The notes: generated by a model not told the origin, from the sequence alone. DNA of 64,000 nucleotides from Coprinopsis marcescibilis (GCA_004369085.1 ML210321.1:1-64000), one strand, 5' to 3'. Positions 28,663 through 42,883 are shown, counted from the stretch's first letter. Made by a program: numbers and translations.

Positions 28663-30246
28663 ATGTCCAACGCTATCTATCCCCTTCTTCTTCTAATTCG
28701 GCTATTCTTCTCACTTCTACCATCGTATATCCATCCAGATGAGCACTTCCAAGGTCCAGAACCGATAGCTGGCGAGTGGACTAAAATTCGTGGATTTCTT
28801 CTCTTCACTACTAACGGCTTGTTTAATAGGGCGCGTCCTGGGATGGCATGCCCACTTTACCTGGGAATTCACGGATTCGCAACCTATTCGCAGCGCATTC
28901 CCTTTGCTGGTCGTCTATGGTCTCCCCATGAAGCTAGCAGACTGGTTAACAGGCGGAAGTATCACTCCGGACGCCATGTTTAGATGCCTACGCATTATGT
29001 TCTTCCTGTTGAGCGTCGGATTAGGTGCACCCTACCCATTGAATTACGAAAACACGAGCACTAACGTTTTTCTTCAGAGGACTGGGGATTCTACAAATTG
29101 CTGTCAAGCTCCCGCCGGAAAGACTGGAACCTAGTGCTGCTAGCCAGCTGCTATGTAACATGGACGTTCCAAATGCACCTCTTCTCCAATTCCATCGAAA
29201 CTCTACTAGTCGTGTGGGCGTTAGTATTCATGGAGGAACTACGCAACCCAACCGGCAACACCCTGTGGCCTTCAGCCCTGCTCGGATTCATCTGTGCATT
29301 CGGTACATTCAGCCGAGTCACCTTCCCAGTCTATGTGATTCTCCCAGCCTACCACCTACTCCCCGCACTTAAAAAACGGCCAGCTACATTTATGCCACTA
29401 ATACTCGCAGGCGTATTCACAGCAACATTTTGCATCTACCTCGACACTCAGTTCTACGGCGCCTCCAGGCCAATCCTCACTCCGCTCAACAGTATCCTAT
29501 ACAACACCCAATCCTCTAACCTCGCAAAACACGGCCTCGACCCACGCTGGAAACACATTGGTCTCAACATCCACCTCCTCCTCGGACCAGCAATGATCCC
29601 ACTAATTCTCTCAACATCCAAAGCCTACCTCAACTCCCTCCCAATCCTTTCCTCCGCTGGAGCACTCGTCCTGCTCTCCATCCTCCCCCACCAAGAACCC
29701 CGCTTTCTCCTCCCATGCGTACCCCTCCTCCTGTCCGCAATCACCATCCCGCGGTCTAAAATCTGGCTCGCAGCCTGGATCATCTTCAACCTCGCCCAGG
29801 CCCCAATCATGGGTGCATACCACCAAGCCGGAATCGCTCCCGCCACAGCCTACATAAACCAAAACACAGCAGCGACGGATATCCTCTACTGGCGGTGCTA
29901 CATGGCCCCAAACTGGCTTATGGGTCCAAAAGTCAGGCCATTGGATATCAAAGACGTCCGCTCCCCTTTGGAAGATTTGATCGAAGCTATCGAAAGCAGC
30001 GGGTTGACATGCTCCAGCAGACCGGAGACAAAAGAAGTCTACATCGTCGCACCATTGGACGCGACACAGCTTAATCCACTGGTCAACGACCCTACTAAAA
30101 CCTGGAAGCTAGAAAAGGAGTGGTCAAACAGGCTTCACATCGGCCTCGACTACCTGGATTGGGCGGGGGATGGTGTGGTTGGTACCATCAAGAAGATAAT
30201 AAATCTTAGAGGAATGGTCGTATGGAAAGTCAACCCGCGCTGCTGA
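28663..30246 (+). CDS. SMP3: GPI mannosyltransferase 4 (SMP3/PIG-Z, GT22)
   Basis: ER multi-pass enzyme that adds the fourth mannose to the GPI anchor core. The N-terminus is [20 protein letters not shown] then [16 protein letters not shown], the GT22 loop with the catalytic Asp-Glu in HPDEHFQ. The first intron (28772-28829) appears to start with GC: donor G|gcgagt, acceptor aatag|GG, giving [19 protein letters not shown], the expected family sequence. No GT donor gives this frame. A second intron follows [21 protein letters not shown] continues. The rest is one long exon with many helices, [17 protein letters not shown], and the SMP3-type motif [16 protein letters not shown] (about 29685-29730). 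Ends VVWKVNPRC. Confidence 0.88.
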
Positions 30247-30386
30247 CACACTTTCTAGCTGATGCCAAATCCACACACATATGCCGTTGCTCTTTTTACC
30301 TGGACCCTTATCGGCCTCAAAGTTTAGCATTGCAGTATAATATAGATTGGGCATAATTCATCGGAGCATAAGTTCGTTGCTTTATC

Positions 30387-33300
30387 TTACTCACTCGGCG
30401 ACCCAAGTACGCCTGCCAAAGCCAAAAGTGTCTCCTTGTCATTCGATTCATCCACCAACGCCCGAAGCTTGCTATTGTTGTCTTTGAGTAGCTCGGAAGG
30501 CCTATCAAATTCGACCTAAAGATTTCTGGGTAAATTGTCTGCCCCAACAACGTGCGCGGCTACTCACGATGGTTCCCGACTCGAGCACCATCTAATGATC
30601 AAGAAACCCATCAGAAATGCCAAAGGGAGGACAAGACACATACAATCTTATCCGCATCCATAACACTTCGAAGCCTGTGAGCAACAGTCAAGATAGTAAC
30701 ATCCTTTCCAAGCTCATGCCTGAGCGACGATTGAATCACAGCATCCGTCTTGTGGTCAATGGCAGAAGTGGCTAAAATCGGGTTAGCATTAAACTCAGGA
30801 TACTTTTCAGAAGACAACCTCACCCTCGTCCAGTATCAACAGCTTGCTTCCGCGAATAATAGCACGAGCTAGTGCGATAATTTGTCTCTGGCCGACAGAC
30901 AAATTACCTCCACTACTTGCGATAGCCGTGTCAAGCGTAATCTTCCCTTGTTCGTCACCCTCCTCCTGTAACGAAAACAACCCCGCAGAGCGTAACGCAT
31001 CATTCAAAACGGCATCATCATGCTGGTTCGATGGGTCTAGATTCTCCCTGAGTGTTCCACTGAGAAGTTCAGGCTGTCCAAACGATTAGTTGTCGTATTT
31101 AAATCAGGTTGAAAGACAAGCCACACGCACAACTTGTGGTATGATGGTAATGTTGGACCGCAAAGCCTCCAAATTCAGTTCGCTGATATCCTGTCCCGCG
31201 AAGACGACCTTCCCCTCAGTTGGAATGCAACGAAGTAAAGAAAGGGTAAGGGAGCTCTGCGCATTGTCAGTTCCAAGATTTATCCAGATGTTAGCGGACC
31301 AACCTTTCCTGCCCCCGTTCGGCCGACAATTCCGACCCTCTCTCCCGATCGAACTTCAAACGAGATGTTGTGCAAGACCCGAGGACCACCAGGGGAGTAA
31401 CTGGCACTGAGATTCTCAACATGTAATGAACCGTCCGCAGGCCAATAAGCAGGCGGGATCCCTCGATCGGACGGCTTAGGCTCCTGCTCGATGTTCAAGT
31501 ATTGTTGGATTCGTTCGAGACTGCAAGGTTTGTCTCAGCAGCTAGATACGAAAAGTGCAGTTGCAACCCACCTATTTCCACTGACTTCGAAATGATTGAA
31601 AATCCTAATCCACCAAAGAATCATCGAGTTGAACCCAACTGTATGGTGGTGCATCAGCAAGTGGAACCTTTTGCACACTGGATATGCTTACCAGCCATGT
31701 TCAGCGCGAAACCCGTGTTCGCAGCGCTTCGATTCTGAAAGAAAACCATATACACGGCAAGCCCCACAGTTAAAACCGTTCCAATTAGATCAATCCTGAT
31801 GGAGACCCATCGATTGAGGTTGAAATACGTGCGGTGAGCCCTGATGTACCGGTCAATATTCTTTCGCAGTTCTTTGGCGAGCATGTCTTCCGCGCCATAG
31901 GCCCGAATCGAAGCTAAAAAGGTCGTGAGCACTCAGAACCTCCAGGATTGATCGATATCGCGTACTTAGCCCAGCAATCGCAGCTCCAAAGCTGCAAGAC
32001 AAGTCGAGGTTAGCCTTGCCCCACAGGTGCAGACGATGATAACTCACTTCCCAAGAACCGGTGCCTTCGCATTTGACATTTCTCGCTTCGCAGAAAGCTG
32101 CGCTCTCATGTACACCTGTCCAATCCAGGCTCCCAAAAGGGCACCCAAAATTCCAGGAACCAGGAATGCAGGGGTCAATGCCACAACCGCTCCGAGTTTA
32201 ACCAACATAAGGATAGACGCTTCTGATAGGAACCAGAGCGCAGAGGTCACAGTGCCATCCACTGCAATGATAAGATTGGTCGCACTAGGCCAGACTGGAA
32301 GGAGTATCAGGTCCAAAAAATGCTCTCACCTGCTTGGGTATCTTGAGTGAAACGAGTGATGATTCGCGAGATTGGGGTAGTGTCCAACCATCTAGAGAAG
32401 TGATCGGAATGGAAGAGGTAACAAATTAAGACATGCACATACCTGAGGGTTGTGGATAGAATTGCCCGCACAAGCTGTGAATGAAGTACCCTTGACCCTT
32501 TGATTGACCCGCTTAAGAAGACAAGCTTCGCAGCAGTGTATCCCAGCACCGATACGACAGAGAAGGACACTGTTCCGCAATAGAGTCAAATATCTTCCGC
32601 AAGGATTATTCAAGGACAAACCATAAATTCCAAGGAACCTTGAGCATGAGCAATGAGTATGTCGCATTCTAGGCCAAGCTGACCCAAAAGAACTCACCTT
32701 TCAGCGGGGACTTCAGAAGGGGGATTGGTGCCGTATTGTGTAGCCCAGTACCCCAAGAACCAGGTCTGAACCGCCTGTGCAGCCTCAGAGAACACAATTC
32801 CCAGAAGATACGCAAAGAAGAAAAGCAATGGATGGCCACTCATCGCCGAGAAGTAGAGCTTCACTATACGTGCGTCAGAACCACAAGGTAAAAATAACCT
32901 AAACCTACTCACGGGCACTCCAGCTGACATGTCCAATCTCCTTCTCCTCCTCAACGATCAGCTTTCCGCTTGCTGACAGAGACTCGAGTTTCTCCTCTTT
33001 CACTTCATCAAGATTGGATTCTGATGTCTTGATCAACTCTTCTTCATCCTCATAAGCTTTGGCCAGCTCTTTATCAGTTTTCAACGCATCGGAAATTGAC
33101 CCTCGAGAAACAATTTTTCCATCAGCTCCAACAGACACGACATATTGGGCGATTGTGCTGGCCAGAGCGACGTTATGGGTCTAGAGAAAGCTCAGGGGTA
33201 ATCAGCAACCAAATGCAGTGGCGTCATACCACAAGAATGACAGTTCTCCCTTTCACCAAATCACCAGCAAAGCACTTCTCCGAGATCCATTTGGCTGTAT

Positions 33301-36300
33301 GAACACTGCACGCTTTTGTTAGCACCCAACAGAAAAACAATGAATCGACATACTCCAAAGCCGCTAGCACATCATCCAGCAACAGAACCTCCGCTCGCGA
33401 ATAGATTGCCCTCGCAAGCGTGATCCGTGCTTTCTGACCACCACTTAGCGTCACACCCCTTTCCCCCACTTCCGTCTGGTCACCAGCCTCGAGCAAGCTG
33501 ATGTCATGCGCAAGACTGCATTGGTAAATCACTTTGTTATAGCGTTCTTCGTCAAACTCTGATCCGAAAAGGATGTTATCCTGCGTTCAAAGGGTAAGCG
33601 GCGAGAAAAGATCCAGGATAAACCACCCCCCACCTTGATGGTCTCATTTTGCGCCCATGATTCTTGAGCTACATACGCCACCCCTCCCGCATGAGGCAAA
33701 TTGAACCATGAATCCGGTGCAATAGGCTTGTAATGCATTTCACCTATGAAACGAAGCATATAACGTGTCAGTACGGTGTACGCTTATTGACCGGAGCATG
33801 AGGCCAAGTGAGAAGTCAACCTACCAAGTAAGGCCATCAACAACGAAGTCTTTCCCGATCCCGTAGGTCCGACAACCAAGCTCACATGGCCAACCGGGAA
33901 GGCTAACTCGTTCTCGATGCGAAGAACAAAATTCCGCTTCGACGGGGTCAATGACCCGTCCACATCGCTAGACCAAGTGAACGAGGCATCGCAAAAACCG
34001 ATAGTCGCTTTGGCATTGTCATTCTCCGAGGTTTCTACAGCCGAATTTCCGTTGGAACGTGCACGATCTACGCTGGTGGTAGGTGCCGCATCCTTACGCT
34101 CCGCGAAGCGATCCAAGAGTTCAGTCTGATCGCGAGAAGAGGAGAAATATCAACCATCAGCGATCACGCGTTTAAAGGTTTCCAAGATAGCTGCGGGCGA
34201 CACTCACATTGCGCAGGAAATCGTTGACTCGATCAAGAGAAACCTTTCCTGGCAAGACCAGAAGGATAGTATTGAGGGTCATCCGTAATTGTTCGCCAAG
34301 CATATCGAACACAGTCATCGAGCTGAACACGATGGATGTAGTGAGCTCTTGCTTCATCACGATAGTCTTGGATATCGTTAGCTTCAGAAATCAAATCAAC
34401 GGAATTATTGTTACGAACGCTGGGGGAAACAGTAAGTATTGAACAGTTCCAACCATAAGTTGCACTTACAAAGTGGCATAACATGAGGCCATGACTGCAA
34501 TCGGTATCAAATAGCTAAAACACACGGGGAAAGTAAGCATTCGTCAACCCTATCCTTATTCTCGACCACTTACCTGAGCACACTGTCAAGGATGTCCAAA
34601 ATCCTCCACTTCCAAAGATGCTTGAGCTCTATCTCTCGCTTCTCCGCAATCCTTTTCTCAATCTTGGATCCCCACCCAAATATCTTGATCATCCGTATCA
34701 CGTTCATCGCTGGCAAGCACATCAGTTTGGATCCGAAGGGACGGGTGCACCGTGCCAAACCTTCAGAAACTGTCTCAACCCTCGCATCCATCTTCTGAGA
34801 ACGGACGACTTGCACATCTTGGATAAGCTTTCCCATGTAGCCTGGCACAGGGAAGAGAACCAGCATAGTCGCAAGCCCAACAAACGCACTGCCAAAGCTG
34901 TTAGTTCCCCATTACATCGCAGCAAGAAAACGCAACATACCTCCATCCCAAAAGATAGTATAAGAATAGAATACAAAGCGCGATTTGAAGCGGTATATAG
35001 AGAACAAGATATAGAAAATCTCCAGCCTCCGCGATATTCCCGACGTCCGTTGCCACCATATTGTTGATCTTTCCGACCAAATTCTTCGCACTGCTCCCTT
35101 CTCCACATTCACCTTCAGACTTGGATTTGGCTATCTTCGATGCCGCATCACCACTGCCTTCACCATCGACTGGTGCTCGTGCCCCTTCAGAAGGTTCCAC
35201 AAGCAATGTGGTTTCAGTTGCGTCATTCTCATGCAAAGTTTCTTCAGATTCACTGAGATAGCCTTGCCTGTCGCCTGCATTGGGAGGTGTCGGAGAATGT
35301 GGCGGTAGCGTCACAGCGGTCCCCGGCTCCTTGCTATCAGGTGCTTCAGCCTTGACGCGTATACGCAGCGAGTGGTCAAAGAGAAGCTGAGTAAGAATAC
35401 TCTCTACCCGGGCAACTATGCGGCACTGACAGATAAGGATAATTAGAACAGCGTAAAGTGATCGATAGATGTCACAATCGGTACCCACGGAATTAAAGGT
35501 GTACCACTGTGACGCAACTGAGCCGATAAAGGGCCCAATGAAGAGCCATGTTATCCAAAACCACGGCCGGATTGTTGCATCGTTGCCGTTGGTTTCCATA
35601 TACCTAAGGCCATTGTGAGATCGTCATAAAACAGGGACCAAAAGAGGTCAACAAATGAAGACCTACTGAAGCAGATTCTTCAAGCCTAATGGAGCAGCGA
35701 AGCTTGCGACCACACGAATGACCATCATTAGCGCCAGCACGACGTATTCATGACGAAAAACCCGCATCAGTCCAAAGAATAGATGACGTTTGTTGTGATT
35801 GTTAAAGATATCGATATGCTAATGGTCACGGTTAGAATCTTTACTGATTCAAGTCACCGAAGTGCTTACATTGAAAGACCTGGATCGAAGATATTCTGCT
35901 CCGTCATACTCTGCTAGAGGTGGCAACAGATCCGACGATAGATTTGGGATCTTGGTTGCTAGAGCGACAACGGGATCCAGAAAAGAATACATGACAAGTG
36001 AAAAGATGGAAGCGGTTTGTTCGGGATTGGGGGTCGCGCAAGGTTTCTTCACAAGTTGTGAGTAGCTGTGCGAAACAAGCGAAACTCAAGGCCTTACCGT
36101 AGGATCCAGAGGAGTATACCTACGAGGAATAGCTAGTGGGATGGCACAGGAGCTGAAGAACAGGATCACGATCTTTGCCCATATCATCCAACCCTCAGAT
36201 TTATCAGCCGGTATGCCGTGGAAGGTAGTTAGGGGATAGATGTCGCGGTAAACATAAACGCAAAGAAACGTTAGAAGAAGGGTATTCAAGTGACGCGCAA

Positions 36301-36968
36301 AGATCTTGGACCATTGCGTTTTGGAAGAAACCGTCAACAGAGATAGGAAAAGAGCGTAAAACTATGAGAATCTGAATTCAGAATTGGAGTTTCTACTGCT
36401 GAGAAGAGGAGGACGCACATTTGTCATTGCAACCATGGTATCAAGCCATTCTTTCTCAGAGAGCTTCTGCTTGCGCTTGCGGCCTTTCTTGCCTTTCTTT
36501 CCCTTCTTTCCAACGAAGAGTGGCCCTGCTAGATCTTCTTCGTCTACTAAAAGAAAAGCAATCGAAAATGCAAGTAATACTGCACAGAAGAGAAAACGGA
36601 GCAACTGGAGAGTGAAGATAACGGGACCTCCATGCTCTTTGACGTGCTCTGCTAGGTCATTAGCGAGGTTGGATTCGGTGGCTTCACGTCGATGGTCCTC
36701 GAGTACAGGGGGCTCGTCTCCTCTGAATCGGGCCCATAATACTCGTACACGATCTGAGGAGATGATGGCATGGATCACGATAATCACAGCAGATAGCAGC
36801 GCTGCATATGCGGGTGTTGCAAGGGCGTGAGTCCATATTCTGTGAGATGAAAGTCAGGCGGATTACGAATGCATGAGCATATCCATACCTCGATTTGAAC
36901 TTGACCACCAAAACATGCGCATCGTAAGAGGTCAGAGCTAGCTGTGGCATAGTATAAAGAACCGACAT
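30387..36968 (-). CDS. full-length ABC transporter, ABCC (MRP) subfamily
   Basis: ATP-driven exporter (conjugates, drugs, metals), probably vacuolar or plasma membrane, with an extra N-terminal TMD0. Order: TMD0 helices (MSVLYTMPQLALTSYDAHVL, AYAALLSAVIIVIHAII, FLFCAVLLAFSIAFLL); a strongly basic linker KKGKKGKKGRKRKQK near 36490; TMD1 (NPEQTASIFSLVMYSFLDPV; GPFIGSVASQWYTF); NBD1 with Walker A VGPTGSGKTSLL, Q-loop AYVAQESWAQNETIK, signature LSGGQKARITLARA and Walker B VLLLDDVLAALE; an acidic linker; TMD2 (DTTPISRIITRFTQDT); NBD2 with GIVGRTGAGK, IIPQ, signature LSVGQRQIIALARA, LLILDE and H-loop TVAHRLRSVMDADKI. The C-terminus ends LLALAGVLGSPSE with the stop at 30387-30389. Over 20 exons. NBD1 has Asp after the Walker B Asp, normal for ABCC. 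The start is uncertain: the frame is open upstream to 37088 without ATG, so 36968 is the first in-frame ATG and an upstream exon is possible. Confidence 0.9.
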
Positions 36969-37873
36969 CGTGGCGACTGGGATTAAAGCCAGGCGTGTGT
37001 CACTGCGAGCAGTGTGTAACGAGACCAAGAACGGCACAGTTACAGCCACCGGGACCTTCTGAGGTTCTGAACATGCATTTGTTTCCACGGGAAGTGAAGA
37101 AGTGACGAGGTGACGAGAGTGATAAATTTAGATTATAGATATGCCCAACAAACTCAGGAGGCGACATCTCCGATCGTGAGTTAGAATCTTATAACGCGGG
37201 TTTCGGTGCAGTTTGTGGGGTTAAATGGAGTATCATATTTCAGATGACCTTTAAGAATGAAAGTAAACCTTTTGCTTACCGGATATCAGTTCCCAGAGCG
37301 ATTTTAGATTTCAAGTTGTCTCCCGAACAGCCAGAAGTGATTTGCTGTATGCTGTGGTCGTCATCAACATTCGCGACCTAGTCCGAACACGATCTGCCGT
37401 GTGACCACACTTCCAGGCACGAGGCCGCTTTGTTGGTCGTACGACCACATGATGGCGAGCATATCTGAGCGAGTCGAGAAGATTGGCAGAGGAAGGAAGT
37501 CTAAACGGATTAGTGCTCCTTGGGCAAGTCTATTGGATAAGGTAAGGAAGGAAATAGCACCTCTAATGACGTTTGAAAATCGTAATAGAACGCACAGTAT
37601 TTGTCCACAGCGTCCAATTCAAACAGCGCGTGTCATCAGGCGTTAACCCAATCAGGCCGTCGGCCTCTTTTGGAGAAATTTGACCTTTTCGGAACCTGAA
37701 TCGGTCAAAGGTTGTGGCCTTTGACTTGCTCCTTGCTCCGCCACTGCCAGCTGAACTAGCTTGGAGCGATATTTATCTACCCTCCTTGATGTATCTATCT
37801 GGACCACGGCTCTTTTCTTTGCTTTCTCCTTCTTTTACTCTTCTATACCCTTTCTCTTCCCCTTAAATTCATT
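36969..37873. other. divergent promoter region between ABCC and SYG1 genes
   Basis: About 0.9 kb upstream of both genes. It is pyrimidine-rich just before the SYG1 ATG (CTTTGCTTTCTCCTTCTTTTA near 37820), typical of basidiomycete transcription starts. No other gene seen. Confidence 0.4.
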
Positions 37874-40800
37874 ATGAAGTTTGCACAGTGAGCAACGGAC
37901 CTTGGCTTCTTCATGTTGGACCCCGCCACTGACTGCTTTCCAGGTATCTAACTGAGACTCAGGTATGCATGGCTTCACGGGCGTCTGTGTTGGGCTAAAA
38001 AAAATTGGTAGACGCCAGAGTGGAAGAAGGCATATATGTGTGCCTTTTATTTTTGTTCCTCGTTGAATGTGTCGGTCCCTTGCGGATGCGAGTATGCTGA
38101 CCTTGTTTCCAGCGATTATCGTGGTCTTAAGAAGCGTATTACCGCTGTTCGCCGCGCTCAGCATGGCCAACAAACAGGCGATTCATCCTCTGACGGTGGC
38201 GAAAGCCGTTCACCTCAGGCTCCCCCCACCACTCCTCGAGCGTCGTCGAGTATAGTTGATTCTAAGGAAAGATCTGGATCTATCACCTTAGGCCTACCGC
38301 CACTACCCAAACACAAGAGGGTTCCTACATCTTCACAATCCTCAGGTGCAATGATGGAGCCGACCCAGGTTTCTGATTCTGGACCTGCCACAGGGCGGAA
38401 AAGCATCTCAAAGACCGAAGATCCAGTCGGCCACAGCACCGGCGTGCAGGACAGTCCTCGTAGAGAGGCACCGCCTCCAATGCCGAGAAGGGGCTCGATA
38501 TTCGGGCGAGCATCACACGCTATTGCGCGAAGTATATCCAGTCAAGGTGCCGTTATTTGTGCCATGAAACGCCTTGTCCCATCCTGACCGGAGGATGCTT
38601 TTAGGCGGAATTCCAGCTGTGCCCCCTCTTCCATATGCTGTCAAGGCGTCCAATCCATTGTCTTTACACGATCTAATGTCACACCTCTCTCCTCATGAGG
38701 TCGCATTCTTTGTCTTGTTAGATGCTCAGCTCGATAAAGTCGAATCGTTCTACACGGCCCGCGAAAAAGAGATGGCGGCTAGAAGCAAATCACTCGAGGA
38801 GCAGCTCAGAGAATTGGAGGAGCACAAGAGATTGTTCTTGGTACGCGCTACGCTACATTCGAGTTCCTTTCACTGACCGTTACATCAGTCTGCTCATACC
38901 AAGGTTCCTTGGGCTGCAGCGTTTACTTATGCTCTTCGTCCCAACAAGAAGCAGCTCAAGATCACTCGAACGATGAGCCTTTCCGAAGATAGCGCTCGGC
39001 ATTCATCGTCCACCTCCGTAAGACAAATCAACGCCGCCCGTCACTTTCTAATTACAGCTTACACATCATTTCCAGGTGATGAACCGACTATGGAACGCAC
39101 TTAGCCCACGAAAACCGCGCCGAATAGCATCAACACCCTCTCTCCGACATCGAGATTCGAAACCTTGTTTAAGCGATGCCCAAATGGACGAAGAGAAACG
39201 GGAAGAGACAGGAAGCTTGGCTCTGCCAACGTTGATGCCCCCGTTTCCGATAGATAACGGACAACATGACAGGGGTTCGGAGTCTGGAATCCGATTTGCC
39301 GATGAGCAGAATGGGAATCTCAGTATGGGCCTCGACCGCTCGTCCCCACCTCGATCCCCAGCATCCCCAGCGTTCGCCCCTGATGCGGATAACTATCTGT
39401 ACGCCAAGAGGAAACTCAAAAAGGCTGCGATTGAGCATTACCGGTTAGTATATGCGCTTCTTTCGACCCATGCATTAAGGGTTTCTGACGCCAATTTGTT
39501 TGCAGTGGATTAGAGCTCTTGCATAATTATAGGGTTCTCAACCTAACCGGTTTTAGAAAAGCGCTGAAGAAGTTTGAGAAGGTGACCAAGATTCCTGTCC
39601 AGGATCAGTACATGTCAGAAAAGGTTTGTGCTGTGCTATCCATGGCTCTTCGGCGTCTAAGACGGACAATCTAGGTCGAGAAAAGTGCACTTGCATCGGA
39701 CAAGGTACTTCAGAAGATGATAAGGGAAATGGAGGAAATGTATGCCATGACCTTTGGTTAGTCTTTCACTATGCCAATGCCAGAGCTTTATTTATTGAAT
39801 CCCGCTTAGTTCACGGAAACAAGAAGAAAGCTTTGAAACGTCTTCGCGGCGGTACTCGAGTCAAGAGCCACCACTTCAGCACTTTCAGATCCGGACTGAT
39901 GCTGGGGCTCGCTGTGCCTGCGTTTGTAGCTGGCCTCTACTCTGGTGAGAGCTTTCGAGATTTTTCATTTGCAGAATTATTGACGCACTGGACTCTACAC
40001 AGCCCTCCAGCAAGAAACCCAGCAAAAAATGGATGGATGGGGAGCTCTTCTCAACGTTTACGCTATTCTGTTGGTACCGACGCTTTTCGCTGCTGTCCTC
40101 GGCCTCAATTTGCTGGTTTGGACTCGCTCGAGGATCAACTACATTTTCATCTTCGGTTGGTTATGGTTATAACTTTCCCCAAAAAACCACGTTTAACATA
40201 ATTTGCCCAGAACTTAACGTCTCGACCTGCATGGATTACCGGGAATATTTCGAGGTGTGTATGCGTGGCGAATCTGTTTCTGAGGAAACGTGAACTGAGT
40301 GCTTATATTACCCCCGTGGATTCGTAGATCCCGTGTTTCCTGTTGGCGTTACTAGCATGTGCCTTTTGGCTTTCATTTACACAGATAGGGGGAGAATCGG
40401 TATCACCGACTGTTTGGCCTCTAGTTTGGTTGGGGATATCAGTGTTGGTCCTGTTAAACCCGTTCCCAATTCTGTATCGGTCCTCGAGATACTGGCTCGC
40501 GCGCGTTGTCGGCAAACTGTTCCTGTCGGGAACAAGGCGTGTCGAGTTTACGGATTTCTGGCTTGGGTAAGCTTTTTACTTCTCAACTGATGTTCATGAG
40601 CTGATGGTTTGTCGTTCAGCGACCAATTCTGCAGTCTGATGTTCACGCTCTCGAACATCTACTTTGTTGGATGTGCGTATGCAGATGGGTTTTCCTCCGA
40701 TTGGAGAAAGTGCGGCTCGGCATCGAACCTTTGGCCTGTGGCGTATGTCCTAGCCGTTTTGCCTTATTTTATTCGGCTGGTGCAAAGCGTCAAGCGTTAT

Positions 40801-41623
40801 TCGGACTCTGGGCTTGTCACACATCTGATCAATGTAAGAATTGGACTCGTGTTGTGCACAAAATTTACATTTACTAACTATATACGCTGCCTAGGCTGGG
40901 AAATATGGTTCTGGGATGGTTTCGTATCTGCTTTATAGTTTGTGGAGACATCAAGGTAAGGGTTTCTCCAACCGTCATTGCGTACTCCCATTCACCCTTT
41001 ACGACAGGCGCTCCAAGATTCGGTGTATTATTCGCGCTGTGGTGCTTTCTTAATGTCGTCGCAACGCTGTATAACACCATCTGGGTTTGTATTCTCATTC
41101 ATTATAACCGACTATGTATGCTTATGCTTCTTCTATCAGGACTTTTTAATGGACTGGTCTGTCCTACGTGTACGCTCGCCCAATTTCCTGCTGAGACAGG
41201 ACCTTGTTTACTCTGACCATATCTCGGTTCGTTCTCTCTCTTTCTCTCACCCCACTACAATCCGGACTAATATGTTGTACCGTTTGAATCAGTTTTACTA
41301 CTTCGCTATTGTATCGAACGTCATACTGCGTTTTTCATGGCTGTTATTCATCCCGGCTGCAGGACCTGACATGCAGTTGCGCTCCTTCGTGGTCGGACTA
41401 CTGGAGATGTTGCGAAGGGTTCAGTGGAATTTCTGTAAGCATCGTCGGCGTCTGCGTTTCTCTTTTCTGAAGCTGATGCCGGCCATATTAAGATCGGCTG
41501 GAGAATGAACACCTCGGTAATATGGATCAGTACCGTGTTACTCGCGAGGTACCTCTCCCGTATCTGTTCGACGATCCGCATAGAGAGGATGACGGCGATG
41601 AAGAAGAGACCAGAAAGCGTTAG
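37874..41623 (+). CDS. SYG1: SYG1/XPR1-type protein with SPX and EXS domains
   Basis: Membrane protein linked to phosphate sensing and export. The SPX domain is spread over tiny first exons: MKFAQYLTETQ, TPEWKKAYI, then DYRGLKKRITAVRRAQ, whose Lys cluster belongs to the inositol-pyrophosphate-binding surface of SPX domains. A long low-complexity Ser/Pro insert follows (38170-38560), then SPX helices (FVLLDAQLDKVESFYTAREKEM and RKALKKFEKVTKI near 39560). Membrane part: FRSGLMLGLAVPAFVAGLYS and further helices. The EXS domain has FWLGDQFCSLMFTLSNIYF, SVKRYSDSGLVTHLIN and AGKYGSGMVSYLLY. The C-terminal landmark ENEHLGNMDQYRVTREVPLP is followed by a charged tail ending ETRKR, stop 41621-41623. 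Many introns; middle borders approximate. Confidence 0.9.
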
Positions 41624-42883
41624 GCTTCTGACTTCTTTCCTTGATCGTCGCTCGACTAACCGTTGAGGCGGGTCTCATACGTTTTCCTTTTCGTCGCCTC
41701 TTCAAATCCCTAATCCCTCTATTGTATTATTATTTTAACGGTCCTGGAAGCATTTTCTTAAACGTTTGCACACGCAGATGCACACACGCTCATTTCGACT
41801 GGATCACTACCCCTAGACTTTCCTCTATCACTTCACTTTCGTATGTTTCAATCTCTCCTATCGATTGTTTCCCTTTCCCTTGTAATTAGTATTCAGTATA
41901 CCCTTATTCGTAACCTAGTATAATCCTTCACCTGTCGGATTTGTATGTACTCTGCATCGGAAGTTATCTCTTGTTTTGTCGCTTGTTTCAATCGCTTTAC
42001 CTGTATTTCCTTTACTATTTACTGTTATCTCATAGAGACTCGAATGATCACAAATTCGTTTTGACTTGCGAGACCATGAATTGCATATCATTCTCCTCTC
42101 GGTAAGCGCCCGCCGTCTAAGCGCGCAACTCAGTTTCGGCATTTCCCGAAGGATTCAATTTTTGCCAGGTGCTACTTTTGAACATCTCTTTCGAGCTTAG
42201 GAGGATGCTGATTTGGTCTGAAGAGGGTGAGGACGATACTTAAGGTAGATTGGTTTGAAGATTACATATCACATTCAGGTTGGAGCGACATGTTGACGCT
42301 GGAAGAAGAAGTAACAGAATGGAATGCACAATAGCTTGCCTCGTGATCAGTCCCAAGGGCAGCGAAAGGGGGATTACCCCTAGGTGAGAAAGGGTCAGGT
42401 GGTGATTGTTCTATTTAATGGAAAGTGAGTGATGTATTGAGAATTCAATTCTTTTAGTGTTCAAGACGAGTGGCGCATAACATCGGGTTCTCGCCTTTGA
42501 CGACGAGAAGGGCTAAATGAGTGGCGTTGCTTTTCTCGACGCATCTCAATTTATAGCTCCAACATGGATTGACGATATTGATATGTGATCCCTATCATGT
42601 TTTAAATCCTGTGTGTATGTTCTAATTATATCGGCAATTACGCCACTGTTCATTAGTTCTTCCCCAGGTAGCGGACCACATGTACGGGTTCAAGCTCTAC
42701 TTGCGGTCACCAGGCCAATCCAGAGAGGACTTGATGATTTCAGATGTCAAATGACACGGACAAGTTCTCAGAGCGATTTAGCGCCCGAATGAAACTCAGC
42801 GGACAAATAGTATATAAGATCCCTTCCTTAACGCTGGCCCTTCAGTCGTCCATCCACAATATCTCTCTCGCACACTAGCTCCA
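41624..42883. other. 1.3-kb intergenic downstream of SYG1
   Basis: T-rich 3' flank of SYG1, then the promoter of NTF2-like copy C. No supported coding sequence. Confidence 0.4.
42811..42818 (+). promoter_or_regulatory. TATA box of NTF2-like copy C
   Basis: TATATAAG 66-73 bp before the ATG at 42884, followed by a pyrimidine-rich stretch. Confidence 0.5.

Noticed and set aside
34618..35067. 149-codon plus-strand frame inside the ABC transporter
   Set aside because: Antisense shadow of well-supported transporter exons.
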